From NCBI GenBank assembly GCA_047967505.1, contig CM106541.1: a stretch of 64,000 nucleotides of DNA. One strand, given 5' to 3'. How positions within the stretch are numbered: position 1 is the stretch's first letter; each line of letters starts with the position of its first letter. Source of the stretch: Dipteris shenzhenensis. Taxonomy: Eukaryota; Polypodiophyta; Polypodiopsida; Gleicheniales. Below the pieces are notes generated by a model, which worked only from the letters and a program-made list of their open reading frames with translations, was not told the DNA's origin and did no database searches. Shown here piece by piece: positions 24,200-35,407 of this stretch. Made by a program: the position numbers and the translations under genes.

Positions 24200-25585
24200 C
24201 AAGATTGGATTTGAATTCTGGTGCTTCATTCCATGTTACTCCCCATAGGGAATGGTTCTCTACTTATGACAGTGTGGAAAGACAGGTTGTGTGCATCTTA
24301 GAAATAACTATGCCTGTGACATAGTGGGAGCATGTGACAAAGTTTTCTTTTGCAAATGGGTCTGCATTTGTTTTGAAAAATGTGAGACATGTGCCTAAGT
24401 TGACCAAGAGTCTCATTTTAGCAGGTCAGCTAGATGATGCTGGTTTTCAGACCACTTTTGGCTTTCAAAGTTGGAAAATTCAGAAGGGCTCTATGGTTTT
24501 GTTGGCCAGGGGTGCCAAATGTGGGATATTGTATCCCTTACATGTATCAGGGGTGTCTGATCATGTTGTTGCAACAATCGAGTAGCCGAGTACTTGTGGC
24601 TTTGCAAGTTAGGGTACATGAGCCAGAATGGAATAAAACTCTTATGCCATTTGGGTTATGTACCGCATTTGAGTTTTTCTGGTTTTGAATTTTGTGAGCA
24701 CTGTCTCTATGGGAAGCAGACTAAATCAGCCCATAAAAGAAGGGGGAAGAAAGATCTTGAAAGGCTTGATTTGGTGCATTCAGATGTATTTGGTCCCATG
24801 CCTACACGGTCATTAGGTAGGGTTGAATACTATGTGACATTCGTTGATGATCAACTAGGAAAGTGGTGTGGGCTTATGCTATAGCTCGAAAGAGCGATGT
24901 GTTCTAAGTATTTCACAAATGGCTAGCTTTGGTTGAAAATCAGTCAGGTAGAATGCTTAAATGCCTATGGGCTGATGCTAGTGGAGAGTATCTCTCTCAT
25001 GACTTTCAACATTTCTATAATACAAGTGGGATTAAGAGGGAGCTCACATCCCCTTGTACTCATAACAAAATCCAGTTGCAGAACATATGAACTGCACCAT
25101 TCAGGAAAGGTTGCAATGTATGCTTTCCAATGCAAATCTTTGTGGTGGTTTTTGGGCTGAGGCAATGATGACTGCAGTACATGTGATCAATAGATCACCT
25201 AGTAAGAGTTTGGATGGTAGTATTCCTGAAGAGGCAAGGAGTGGCAAGAAGCCCTCTTACTCTCATTTGCACATATTTGGGTGTGAGGCATATGCACATG
25301 TGCCAAAAGAGCTTCGGAAGAAGCTAGATCCAAAGTCTAGGAAATGCATCTTTTTGGGTTATCATGAAAAGATGGGCTATCATCTCTGGGATCCAGAAGC
25401 AAAGAAAATTATACGAAGCCACAATGTGGTCTTTAATAAGAAAAATATGCATAAGACACCCATGAGGGATGTGGACATGAGGAGAATCACTTTTCAGGAT
25501 GTGAATCCACACGCATATGTTGATAGACAGCAAGTTGTCCATGCACCGAATGTGCAAGAAACGGTGCCACGAGGTACTCCCACAG
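24200..25585 (+). pseudogene. copia protease-integrase (family A, plus copy)
   Basis: Protease and integrase appear in pieces. A protease tail covers about 24230-24585 (FANGSAFVLKNVRHVPKLTKSLI) and ends at TAG 24583-24585, a Gln codon in the sister. The pre-integrase zinc region and catalytic core follow at 24594-24884 (SFSGFEFCEHCLYGKQTKSAH, then LVHSDVFGPMP with the first catalytic Asp). The integrase C-terminal part is 25087-25585 (MLSNANLCGGFWAEAM, INRSPSKSL, KKLDPKSRKCIFLGY). The DNGGE part is mutated to ADASGE. The frame from 25586 to 25620 is already sequence of the inserted element. Confidence 0.8.
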
Positions 25586-25734
25586 TGATGGAGAGGAGGT
25601 CTTATCAGAGAGCAACTTAGAAAGGGAGAACACTAGAAAATGGTGGGTGCTTACTCACCTAGATTAAGGTAAGCTCTTATAATGTATGTATGGTACAAAG
25701 GGGTATATACTGGGCCATTGGCCTTACACCAACA
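25586..25734 (-). repeat. 3' LTR of copia family B with polypurine tract
   Basis: On the minus strand the LTR reads TGTTGGTGTAAGG at its start (25734) and CTCTCCATCA at its end (25586). It is preceded by the polypurine tract AAATGGGAGGT (about 25745-25735) that primes plus-strand DNA. A TATATAC motif lies inside. The end was placed where homology of the surrounding plus-strand copia to its sister stops (25585), which agrees with a TG...CA boundary. The likely target-site copy is CACAG (25581-25585). Confidence 0.65.
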
Positions 25735-25788
25735 ACCTCCCATTTAAAGGCCAATGCACCTTTAAGGGAGAAGATGGGCATCCTAATG

Positions 25789-26106
25789 TCATCCGACACC
25801 CATCAACACTCTGCAATGTGCAAATCGCTTTGAGGAAAGCCTCTTTGTAAGAAGATCTATAGGGTTCTCATCTATGTGAACCTTGACAAGCTGGATACGC
25901 TTGTCCTCAATCACCTCTTTGATGAAGTGATACTTCACATCAATATGCTTTGTCGTCGCATGGAAGACCTGGATGGCACTCTGACTATCACAATGCAAAA
26001 CTAGAACCTCTCCTGCAATGCTTAAGTCTCCCACTAGACGAGTAAGCCACATAGCTTCCTTGCATGCCCTAGTGGCTACAACATACTCTGCCTCAGTGGT
26101 TGACAA
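25789..26106 (-). pseudogene. copia RNase H (family B)
   Basis: This 105-residue frame contains the RNase H acidic residues of copia elements: STTEAEYVVA (Glu), VLHCDSQSAIQV (Asp), KHIDVKYHFI and DENPIDLLTK (Asp), then the C-terminal stretch RFAHCRVLMGVG before the stop. The enzyme removes RNA from the RNA-DNA hybrid. The triad is intact here, but the frame is separated from the RT by a frameshift near 26130. Confidence 0.85.
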
Positions 26107-26149
26107 AGCCGTACATGGCTACAAATGAGAGACCCATGAAATTGCACCT

Positions 26150-27478
26150 TTAGTGAATGAGAAAACATATCCTGTAGTAGACCTCCTGGTGTCTACATTC
26201 CGTGCAAAACCAGCACATCTGCATATCCAACGACAGATGTGTCCTTCTTCCAAAGAAAATGCACATGTTCTTTTTACCATTCAAGTATCTCATGATACCT
26301 TTCACTACCTCCCAATGCTTCTTGCCAGCATTTGCCATATCCCTACTAACAGCTCCCACTGCAAAAGCAATATATGGACATGTAGCAACCATGGCATACA
26401 TCAAGCTTCCTACTGCGGATGCATAAGGTATCTTTGCCATTTCAACCCGCTCCTCATCTGACTTAGGGTTGCTATCCGCTTGGCTGAGTTTCACATATGG
26501 AGGCAATGGAGTACTTATGGACTTCCCCCTCTCCATATTGAAACGCTCAAGTACTTTGCTAATGTACTCTTTCTGTGACAAATGAGAGAGTTTCTTGTTC
26601 CTATCCCAAACAATCCTCATGCCAAGTATGTGCATCACCCAAATCCTTTATGTCAAAGGTCTCATGCAACCTTTTCTTCAAGGCATCCACATCCAAAGTA
26701 GATTTCCCTGCAATAAGCATGTCATCAACATATAAAATCAAAATAAGAAGGCAGCCATCTGATGCCTTCTTTGTGTAAAGGCAATGATCTGTCTCACTCC
26801 GTGTGTACCCTTGGGATCGCATAAATGCATCAAACTTATGGTACCACTCCCTAGGAGCCTGATTCAGCCATAAAGACTTTTCTGAAGCTTGCATACCATC
26901 CATTATTTGCCCTGCACAACAAACCCCTTTGGCTGCTGCATATAGATGTTCTCATGAAGATCTCCATGTAGAAAAGCTATTTTTCCATCCATTTGGACAA
27001 GCTCCATGTCCTCTCTGGCAACCAATGCAAGCACTGTATGAAGGGTAGTCATCTTTACCACTGGGGAAAAGATCTCATCAAAGTCAATACTAAAACCCTT
27101 GGCTACCAACCTTGCCTTATACTTAGGCAATGCATCTGTTGGAGACATCTTCAGCTTGTAAACCCATTTGCATGGCAATGCATGCTTTCCTTTGGGCAAA
27201 TAAACCAAGTCCCAAGTAGCATTCTTCATCAAAGAATCCATCTCTAATTGCATAGCCTTCTCCCACTTATGCTTGTCATCCCTAGACATAGCATCCTCAG
27301 AGCATGAAGGCTCACCACAATTTATCAATGTTACATAATCTAGAGATGGAGCATATCTCTGTGGAGGTCGTGAGACTATAGTGGAACATCTCAACACTTG
27401 CTCACCATGAGCATCTTGCTGTCCCAACTGATTTTCTTGCATAACTTGAGGTTGTCCACCTAGATGTGGCTCTCCCAC
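26150..27478 (-). pseudogene. copia reverse transcriptase (family B)
   Basis: Three consecutive frames (27478-26903, 26903-26601, 26638-26150) form a whole RVT_2 domain. It has KWEKAMQLEMDSLMKN and TWDLVYLP at the start, KARLVAKGFS, FDEIFSPVVKMTT, then APREWYHKFDAFM, the catalytic LYVDDMLIAG box, the STPLPPYVKLS linker and IPYASAVGSLMYAM. Compared with family A, the QEKGV segment after AKGFS is missing, and frames shift near 26900 and 26640. The catalytic Asp pair is intact, but the enzyme is not continuous. Confidence 0.85.
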
Positions 27479-27523
27479 CTCACGATCTATGGGCTGTCCA
27501 TGCCCTGCATCATGTGGAACAGG

Positions 27524-28756
27524 CTATGCATGCCTCTCATATGGTGGTTGTCCATCCTCCTGAAACACCACTTTGCATATCTCAATAGTCTTCTCTGGCT
27601 TCTTGTGCATCTTGTCCTCATTAAAGATAATATCATGGATGCATACTATCTTCCTGGCCTCTAGATCCCACAATCGGTTTCCCATTTCGCCTGAATCACC
27701 ATATCCAAGAAAAATGCACTTCCTTGACTTTGGATCAAGCTTGCTGCATTTTTTTCTTAGGGATATGAACATAAGCTTCATAGCCAAATACACGAAGATG
27801 CCCATAAGATGGTGGCTTGCTTGACTAAACCTCTTCTGGAAATTTCCCATCTAGTGCCTTGCTAGAAGATCTATTGATAAGATGTACTACTGCCCTTGAT
27901 AGACTCAGCCCAAAAGCCATGAGGTAGATCGGCATTAGAAAGCATGCTTATATTCCTTTCTTGAATAGTTCTATTCATCTTCTCAGCAACCCCATTCTGA
28001 GAAGGATTCTTAGTAGTCAACTCCCACTTGATGCCACGTAGCTCACAAAAATTCTTAAATGCATGAGAGGTATACTCTCCTCCATTATCAGTGCGCAAGC
28101 ATTTGAGCTTCTTGCCCGATTGATTTTCAGCAAATGCTAAGAACTTTTGAAATGCATCAAAGACATCACTCTTCTTCTGAAGAGGATAGACCCACACTTT
28201 CTGTGTAGCATCATCAATGAAAGTAGCAAGGTGAGAAGCACCACCCAATGAGACAGTAGGCATAGGTCCACACACATCACTGTGAACCAACTCCAATGGT
28301 TCAAGCCTCTTCTTGCCCAAAGATTTTTTATGTATACATGCAATGCTCACACATGTTAAAATCTGAAAAATTAAACACGGGAACATACTGCAAACCAGAA
28401 AGTCTCTTCATTCCTGTCATGCTCATGTGTCCCAAATGACGATGCCACAAAGAGATGGATGGCTGCTCGGTCACATTGATTACATTATCTCTTATGCCTG
28501 ACACATGCATTGAGTACAACACTCCATGCTTGGAACCTCTAGCAATCACAAGTGACCCTTTGCTAATTTTCCATGTATTGTTGCCAAAAAACACATGATA
28601 GCCATCATCATCAAGCTGTCCCATACTTATCAAGCTCTTTTTTAGGTTTGGAACATGCCTAACATTCTCGAGTACAAATGTAGAACCATTAGGAAGAGAC
28701 AAGTGGATATCTCCCACTCCAACAATGTCACATGGATAATCATTTCCAAGTCTCAC
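27524..28756 (-). pseudogene. copia protease end and integrase (family B)
   Basis: Frame 28756-28328 covers the protease end (NGSTFVLENVRHVPNLKKSLIS) and the pre-integrase domain (LWHRHLGHMS, CEHCMYT). Frame 28386-27871 is the integrase core with LVHSDVCGPMP, FIDDATQKVWVY, LRTDNGGEY and NGVAEKMNRTIQER, so the D-D-E residues are all visible. Frame 27850-27524 is the C-terminal part (KLDPKSRKCIFLGYGDSGEMG). Frameshifts separate the three pieces. Confidence 0.85.
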
Positions 28757-28789
28757 AATTCCTTTCCTTCTTGCATCATAAATGGTAAA

Positions 28790-29790
28790 TCACTCCCTAT
28801 GTGGAGTGACATGGAAAGATGCTCTCGAGTCTAGTATCCAATTCTGTGACAATGCATCATCACTAGTCACAAGAAAAGCATGCTCAAACATAAAGGCATA
28901 AAGAATGTCACCCTCATCACTATTGTTGCTTATGGCATTCACTTCCACTATATTGACTGTGGATTTCTCTTCCTTCTTGGGCTGCACATTAGCTTTGCCT
29001 TTGCCTTTATCGTTCTTCCATTTGTAGCAATCCTTTTTGAAATGGCCTTTCTTCCCACAATGGAAGCATTCCAAATCCTTTTTGGCATGGGATTTTCCTC
29101 TAGATTTGCTTCTAGACTTGCTTGTATTTCTGTCCTAGTATTTCCCCCTAGAATATGACCTCCCTCTCACATTGAGAGCACTTGAACTTTTAGTTCCAGC
29201 ATTGTTCTTTCTATTTACCTCCTCAGTGAGAAGGCTACTCTCAACATCACTGCTTTTGTCAGGCCTCCTGCACGGGCTGAATTGCTTATAGCAATCCTAA
29301 AAGTGTCCCAACTTTCAGGACGGGTGACCGATAAGAACATTGCCTTAACTGAATCATCAAAGGCAAATTACTGAGCTGAAACTTGACTGAAAATTGTGTT
29401 AAACTCATTTAAATGGCTAGACATTGATGTCCCTTCTTCCATGCGAAGATCTATGAGTTTCTTTAGCCAATACACTTGACAAGCGGGACTCTGCTCCTCA
29501 TAAAGATCATGCAACTTTGTCCACACACCATAGGCACCACCTACAGTATCTTTCACATTGAAATACACCGATTTTGAAAGTGTGAGCATGATCTTGGAAC
29601 GTGCAAGCTCATCCAATTCCTTCCACTCTTCATCATCTTCCCAGTCCTCTGGCTTTATGCCTTTGCATTTTATAGGCTTTACTTACTTCTTCTGCACCAG
29701 AACATTGTAGATTTGCTCCTTCCAATAGGAGAAGTTTGTGCCATCCAACTTCTCAATGTTAAACAATGCATTCTCTGATGTCGAAGCTCT
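28790..29790 (-). pseudogene. copia gag and protease start (family B)
   Basis: Gag begins near 29790 (NIEKLDGTNFSYWKEQI block). It continues in frame 29616-29368 (LDELARSKIMLTLSKSVYF and HLNEFNTIFSQVSAQ), where a stop replaces a Gln codon. Frame 29074-28790 has a clean CCHC zinc knuckle (CFHCGKKGHFKKDC) and ends in the protease active site, which reads DSRASFH rather than DSGASFH. That Gly-to-Arg change should kill the protease. No good ATG is seen at the expected Gag start. Confidence 0.8.
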
Positions 29791-29933
29791 AGGTTAATAT
29801 CTGGCAGCAAAATAACATCTCTCGAAAGTCAAGGAGCGGTACTTGGTGTATGCCAGGTAAGTCAAAACATCGAGCGACTGCATTCGAGTGAGAGCAGCGT
29901 TTGAGCGGCACATTCTACAATTCTAGGATATCG

Positions 29934-30018
29934 TGTCCTTTCTTGGATGATTATGACAAAGTGAGTGATACACCTCCAACATTTATAGGCAGAGACGTAT
30001 GTATCACCAAGAAGGACA
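29934..30018. repeat. 85-bp imperfect inverted repeat
   Basis: TGTCCTTTCTTGG (29934-29946) is mirrored by CCAAGAAGGACA (30007-30018). Further inside, GTGATACA (29972-29979) faces TGTATCAC (29999-30006). The whole unit could fold into a hairpin. It lies just above the 5' end of the family B copia gag, where its 5' LTR would be expected. It may be a small foldback element or the damaged LTR edge. Confidence 0.5.
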
Positions 30019-30660
30019 CACCCCATAGTTGATCAATTAATATTACTTTTACATAAAGTTAGATAAATTAGAAACCCATAAAGTCATTATTATTTAAGAG
30101 ATTCATTGTTCTTCTACATGCTAGATGACAATAAACATGAATAAAATTCTCTTTCTTAAATGATTGTTTCATGAGTGCAACATCCCAATGCACGGCAACA
30201 TGAACTATTTCCTCTTTTACCAACCTTGAAGAGCTTCACACATTCCTCTTCAAATGGATTTTTTAAAACTTTATGCACTTTGTGCAATTACTGCTTACAA
30301 ACCAAGACCAAAACTTATAATATATTTTAATGAAGCCTCCTCTACCATTGTCTTAGTCATTATGAACCCCTTCATTGAACCATTACACAAAAAAAAAAGG
30401 ACAAAGAAGTTCTCTTATACCATGGGGAACTCAACATCAGGCCCCTAGAAGGCCTTGAAAAGGACAAAGAAATGGGTAAATAGATCTCCTTAGAGTCCCA
30501 TTTCTCCATTTTTTGGGTCTTTCATAATCTCAATAGATTCCTTGCTTCAAGTTCCATACAAATAGCATTGAAGACATTACTTTTGATCATAGCAACCCAA
30601 GCTCTCTTGAATACCATCTGCTAAAATCGTTATTCTTTGAGGCCTTTAAAGACACACCAA

Positions 30661-30824
30661 TCAAGCTAACTAAAGCATACAAATACACTACTACTAACAC
30701 ATTATGATGGTAGATCCCACATAGAATCCTTTTTAACATTTATCAAGCTAACTAAAGCATACAAATACACTACTACTAACACATTATGATGGTAGATCCC
30801 ACATAGAATCCTTTTTAACATTTA
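30661..30824. repeat. exact 82-bp tandem duplication
   Basis: The 82 bases starting TCAAGCTAACTAAAGC at 30661 are repeated from 30743 with no difference that I can see. Such identity in otherwise decayed DNA points to a recent slippage or repair event. Non-coding. Confidence 0.85.
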
Positions 30825-31094
30825 TCAAACATAAAACCTCCACTCAACTCTATGATTTGATATCCAAAAACATAAGTAGTGCTTTTAAATCAAGAGCAAA
30901 ATGTATAAGATCATATAAGACAAACTTGATAGAACCAACCATCTTCTATACATGTGTGACAATGGCCAAATGCATTGAGACTTGATCTTCACCTTTCTTG
31001 CAGGCTCTTCATCGTGCATTGATATTTTATGACCCTTCCTTGCTGACTTCTAAGAAAGATAGTGGTGGTGACCTCTACGAGGCTTTCATAGAGC

Positions 31095-31202
31095 AGCTTA
31101 AACTAAGACTAACTAATAAACTTGTGACTACTAACCTACTAACTAGTTACTAAGTAGTAAGACTAACTACTTAGTGGCTAGCTTACTAACTAGTAGTATT
31201 AA
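31095..31202. repeat. irregular ACTAAC/CTAACTAGT repeat tract
   Basis: About 100 bases are built from variants of ACTAACT and its complement (CTAACTAATAA, CTACTAACCTACTAACTAGTTACTAAGTAG, CTTACTAACTAGTAG). The tract can pair with itself. It resembles the CTAACC-type tract at 22905-23085 but has a different core. Confidence 0.5.
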
Positions 31203-31899
31203 TCTCTTGGGCCAAAGTGGAGTAGAGGTGTACTTGCACCTTTTTTTAAGAGGAGAAGACAACATCCTAATGGTTTTAAAGAACAATTTGTGTGGTTTTG
31301 GAATACATCTGTAGCCCATACATGGAATGTTGACAAACTATCCTGGGTATGCCCAGTCATTTGTCTAGAGTGTGGAAGGTTTCTATAGGAACATCCATAA
31401 GAAAACATGGAAAAGAGCGGTTGCAAGAAACTGGTTTTGTACTTGAAAGGAGTGAAAGTTTACATGTCTAGAGACCAAACGTGCAGAGGAACGTTGCGGT
31501 TATAAGCCATGTTTGTCCTGGTCGAAGGACGATAGAATAGTGAAGTGGAGATCTTTGTGATTGTCCCTCCTGAGGATAGAGTGAGGGCGCCATGGAGGCG
31601 ATGGTCCCCGCTTGCTTATATAAAATTTGCACAATCCTGTGAAACATATCAATTATTACTAACGTGAGTTAATGAGAGCAAATGAATAGGGTAGGTGGTA
31701 TTGCAATGATTTTTCATTTTTCATTTTAGTGAACATAAACTATAACTAAAAAGAATGATAGCTGCTTTTGTATTATAAATCAATCATGCATTACAATGAG
31801 AAAATGAACCAATGCCCTCGCTCAAACCAGCACCTCGCTCAAATTTTGGTAATCCCCGAGTATGCATGTTTTCACATTGAACCCCCCAATGAGAAGGAT

Positions 31900-32330
31900 T
31901 TCTTTGAGGCTCGAGAAATCTACAATGCTTGGATGACGGGTTGTATATTGGATATGTCGGCCTCCTCATGACATCCGAGGCAAAGTGGGATGTCTCATGT
32001 CGAAAGTAGCATATTGTAATCCTGACTAGCCATATGTCGGATCCGAATCCAAAGAAATCTGTAGTGTATGTCCCTCCTCTTTACTGAGGTCACCCCGAAA
32101 AGAGATGATTTGTAAAGTACTGCTACTCCTCCTTGACCCTCGTACTCCGCATGTATCCCTGGTCTCATTCTATAGGCTGCCTCCCACGTGTATCGGCTAG
32201 CTACCACTAGTGGGTGCTTTGGACTTTGGTGTGTCTCTGTGTAGAAGCCTATTTCTCATCTTGTGCAAGACTCCAAGAAGCTCCCTGGCTTTGATCGTAA
32301 GGTACCATTGCAGTTCCAAATGGTACCGGA
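31900..32330 (-). pseudogene. LINE endonuclease fragment
   Basis: The minus-strand frame 32207-31995 reads YEGQGGVAVLYKSSLFGVTSV...RFLWIRIRH. This matches the central block of LINE APE-type endonucleases (G.GGVA.L......V.......R..WI.I). Weak continuation is seen on both sides in other frames. No RT is attached, so this is an isolated scrap. Confidence 0.5.
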
Positions 32331-32484
32331 TAGGCCTCGGTGACTTGAGTCTTATAAACCCCGACCCTTAGGTGGGAGGGTGGGCAAGTGTCCAACAAGG
32401 GCCAATAAGGAGTTGGCCATCCTGTACTACCCCTCCTTGTGGGCCCATGATGATTTGTACAACATGGGAAAGGAGGAGGAGGAG

Positions 32485-32492
32485 GAGGAGGG

Positions 32493-32526
<34 letters not shown>

Positions 32527-32527
32527 C
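32485..32527. repeat. GA microsatellite and poly-G
   Basis: About 15 GA units (within 32494-32516) are followed by a run of about 10 G and preceded by GGAGGAGGAGG. The short frames across it are composition artefacts. Confidence 0.85.
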
Positions 32528-32529
32528 CG

Positions 32530-34405
32530 GAAGTAAATTCTATTTCGAAGGAAAGCCAATGGTACTAACAGAAGGAAAGACATGGATTGGTTTAGTTTGA
32601 TGGTTATTGTAGTTCAAAGGGCATGAGTCCACCATATGGTCTCACAAGCTTGGATCATTGTGGTCATGGGAGCCACACCGCCAGGAAGATGTGATATACA
32701 AGCATTACAAGTCTAAATTTTTCATATTCATTTCCAAAACTACTATGAAGAATTACACCATTGTTGGGAGAAGGCATATTGGTGGATGCCCAAGCTCCAT
32801 GCTAGTGCAAGCAATAAGATGTGTTAGAGAATAGCATCTAAAGATTAGGAGGCACATTCTGAAAGAAAGGAGGCATTTAATGTATGAAGTCATAAGTGCA
32901 CCAGGTGGTTCCACAAGCTTGTAGATGTATCATCTAGAAGGCCATCCATCGCAATACAAATCAATTTTTAAAATCTATCGTGGAAATTCCATTTGCATAC
33001 TTCTATCAAGATTCCATCATTAAGGGAGGCCATACACCAATTGCCATACATAAGGTAAAGCTGAGGGAAACCCAAACAAAACCAACCTAATGCCAAAAGC
33101 TTGCCGATGATTAGGGTACGTTTACTGGTTGGTGTGTTGAAGGGAGGTCGGAGCTGGTCTTTTCCATGGAGAGGGCAAGTTTATAGAGTTGTGAGTTTGC
33201 AGTAGTAGGTAAGTTCAGAGAAGTGCCTTCTCTAAGCTTGATTTCGTTAGCTAGGCTTTAGAGTGAGGTCTGGGTTTGTCACTTTTGAGCATTTGTAGAG
33301 CTCACACATTTTTTTGGGGGAAATCACACTTTTTTTTTTGGGTGAACTGTGAAATCTCTCTCTCTCACACACACACACATTTTTTGGGGGGAAGTCGCAC
33401 ACTTTGGATGAAGTGGGAAATCACACACTTTGGGTGAAGTCACACACACACGTTTCTAAATTCATAATATAATTCCTGGCTGATAAGTACATCTCTAGAT
33501 GTAAGAGTAACTCGCTCGTGAGACAAAGGAGGCACATTGACATGCAGAAATGACGACATGAAGTCAACGAGCCGAGCTGATATGCAAATTCTTCATGAAA
33601 CGCAATTGATGCACCTCGATACTATACAATTGATGTGCCTTATACAAAGCGTGCTAATAGGTTTGTATTAACCTCCTCCTTATTAATTTGATTGCCAAAT
33701 CTTCAAAGCAGGTTACAATTTTACTGCCTTCCAGTCTAATTACGATCTATGTGCACAATTGCTCTCGATGTAATTGCAATTCGTCCTCTTGCATTACTTA
33801 TCAAATGAAGGAGCATTTTTGATGGCAGAGATGAATTTTAGAGCTGTAGGCATCTTTATCTAGGAAAAGAACTTGCTACTTGTAGCAAATTTATGGCAAA
33901 TATATTACTTGCTTTGTTTATTTGTTTAAGTTTCCGCTCTTGTTGTTAATGCTCGCAACTTACTTAAGCACTCCATACTAACTTATGTTGGCAGTTATTT
34001 TTGGCCAGCAGCACTCCTTAATAGTTCTCGATTTATTCGGTCGCATGGCTCTGTTGCTAGTAGCATTTCAGAAATTTGGTTTACCCCTGTAGATGGCAAG
34101 AAATTTTGATCGGTCTAGTGCACACCTCCAGGTTGTCAATTATATCATGTCTTGGTGTTTCCACCCTCTCCTTTTAATGTATGTACTCATCACAAGTTTT
34201 AGAGAGGGCTAACTTGATGCTCGTAGCCAGCTGGCAAAATGTGCAAACTGCTGGTGCTGAAATGTTGCAACAAGCATGATTAATTAACGAGGCAGCAAAG
34301 TTGAAAGGATTTTGAGAGATATATGCTGTCCTAACTTCTGCCAATTCCAAACTGATACTGGTGCAAGGAATGATGCACATGGTTAATTAGTAACCACAAA
34401 TTAGG
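32530..34405. other. intergenic; CA and T/G-rich degenerate repeats near 33300-33450
   Basis: No gene is supported. From about 33300 to 33450, variants of TCACACACTTTGGGTGAAG and TTTTTTTGGGGG recur, together with a short CT/CA run (33353-33379). The rest is AT-rich with no motif I can name. Confidence 0.4.
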
Positions 34406-34710
34406 AACACAGCCTTTGTTGTATGTTAGTTGCTGCCTTGTATGATAACTGCTTCTTCCTCTGCGTCAAGTGATATATCGTCTTCTCTGAGTACAGCTGT
34501 AGTACAATCAGACATGCCCATTCCTTTGCAGGTTTAGCCTCTACTTAAAAATATTTAATAACACAGCCTTTGTTGTATGTTTGTTGCTGCCTTGTATTAT
34601 AACTGCTGCTTTCTTGAGTGAATTGTTACTTCCCATCTCCTCTGAGTATAGTTGTACAATCAGACATGCCCATTCCCTTGGAGGCTTAGCCTCCACTTCA
34701 AAAATTTAAT
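34406..34710. repeat. tandem duplication, 154-bp period
   Basis: AACACAGCCTTTGTTGTATG starts at 34406 and again at 34560. Both copies contain TTGCTGCCTTGTAT, CTCTGAGTA, AGTTGTACAATCAGACATG-type sequence and GGCTTAGCCTC-type ends. They differ by point changes and small gaps. The array lies about 0.7 kb downstream of the SPX gene's stop codon. Confidence 0.75.
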
Positions 34711-35342
34711 CAATTGGTTAATCGTTTTCAATTCAAGCATACAGGGGGGCGGTCCCCAACTGACCTCTGATATCATGCGTGTGACTGCAACCTGTCCTCA
34801 ACAGTAAAATTAGACTATTACTGATCAGGTTTAGTAAGGGCCCCCACCCTCCGGACTCAAAGCCTGAATCTATACCCCTGCTAACTTACATAAAGGAGCT
34901 ATACAGGAATGCAGTCACAAGCTATGCTAGGAGCTTTAACAATGCTATAACTTTAGTAAAAACCGTTAATGATCAATTACTAATAACAATGGAGAGGATG
35001 AGAAAAAAAACACAGAATAGATGGGTCACCAGACATAGTCATAATTAAACATCTGATCTATCAGCTGAAACCATGGCATTCTCCGATTGTATTTTGGAAT
35101 TTGAAAATGCAAGTCAGATTTCTGGCCCACAGTGACTGCATATAGCCCGTGGTTTTCAAAGAGAGTTATTATAACTTATAGGAACGTGTTGCTATAACTC
35201 AGTCAAGTAGCTGTTACATAAAGCGTTTAATGTAGACGTTTCTAAGAGCCAACAGCTGTTACATGATTGCAGAGGTCATGTCCAAACTCCCAGGGGCTAC
35301 GTTAACGTGCTCAGAGCATCAAATATATTGCCAGACTACCTC

Positions 35343-35348
35343 TTTATT
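35343..35348 (-). terminator. candidate poly(A) signal of the SPX gene
   Basis: AATAAA on the minus strand lies about 60 bases after the SPX stop codon, a normal distance for a plant near-upstream element. No transcript data support it. Confidence 0.4.
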
Positions 35349-35407
35349 CTTGCGTCTACGTATGCATTTCCCGAGGCAAAGCTCTTCAGATATGAAAGGC
35401 TAGAAGC

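Larger units (their letters stand above)
21371..25585 (+). mobile_element. Ty1/copia LTR retrotransposon (family A), 3' part missing
   Basis: The order on the plus strand is 5' LTR (21371-21551), primer site (21554), a very long leader (to 23389), gag (from 23390), protease, and integrase up to 25585. It shares the LTR, leader and protein sequence with the minus-strand element at 51190-56669, so the two are copies of one family. Homology stops exactly at 25585, where the LTR of another element begins, so this copy was interrupted there and its RT/RNase H part lost. Stops and frameshifts are spread throughout. Confidence 0.85.
25586..29800 (-). mobile_element. Ty1/copia LTR retrotransposon (family B), 5' LTR missing
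   Basis: On the minus strand the order is gag (about 29790-29200), zinc knuckle (29074), protease, integrase (28756-27524), RT (27478-26150), RNase H (26106-25789), polypurine tract and 3' LTR (25734-25586). All domains of a complete copia pol are present, in several frames. The 3' LTR abuts the point where family A homology stops, so this element inserted into the plus-strand copia. The 5' LTR and the other flank of the host element are missing. Protein identity to family A is clear but lower than between the two family A copies. Confidence 0.8.
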
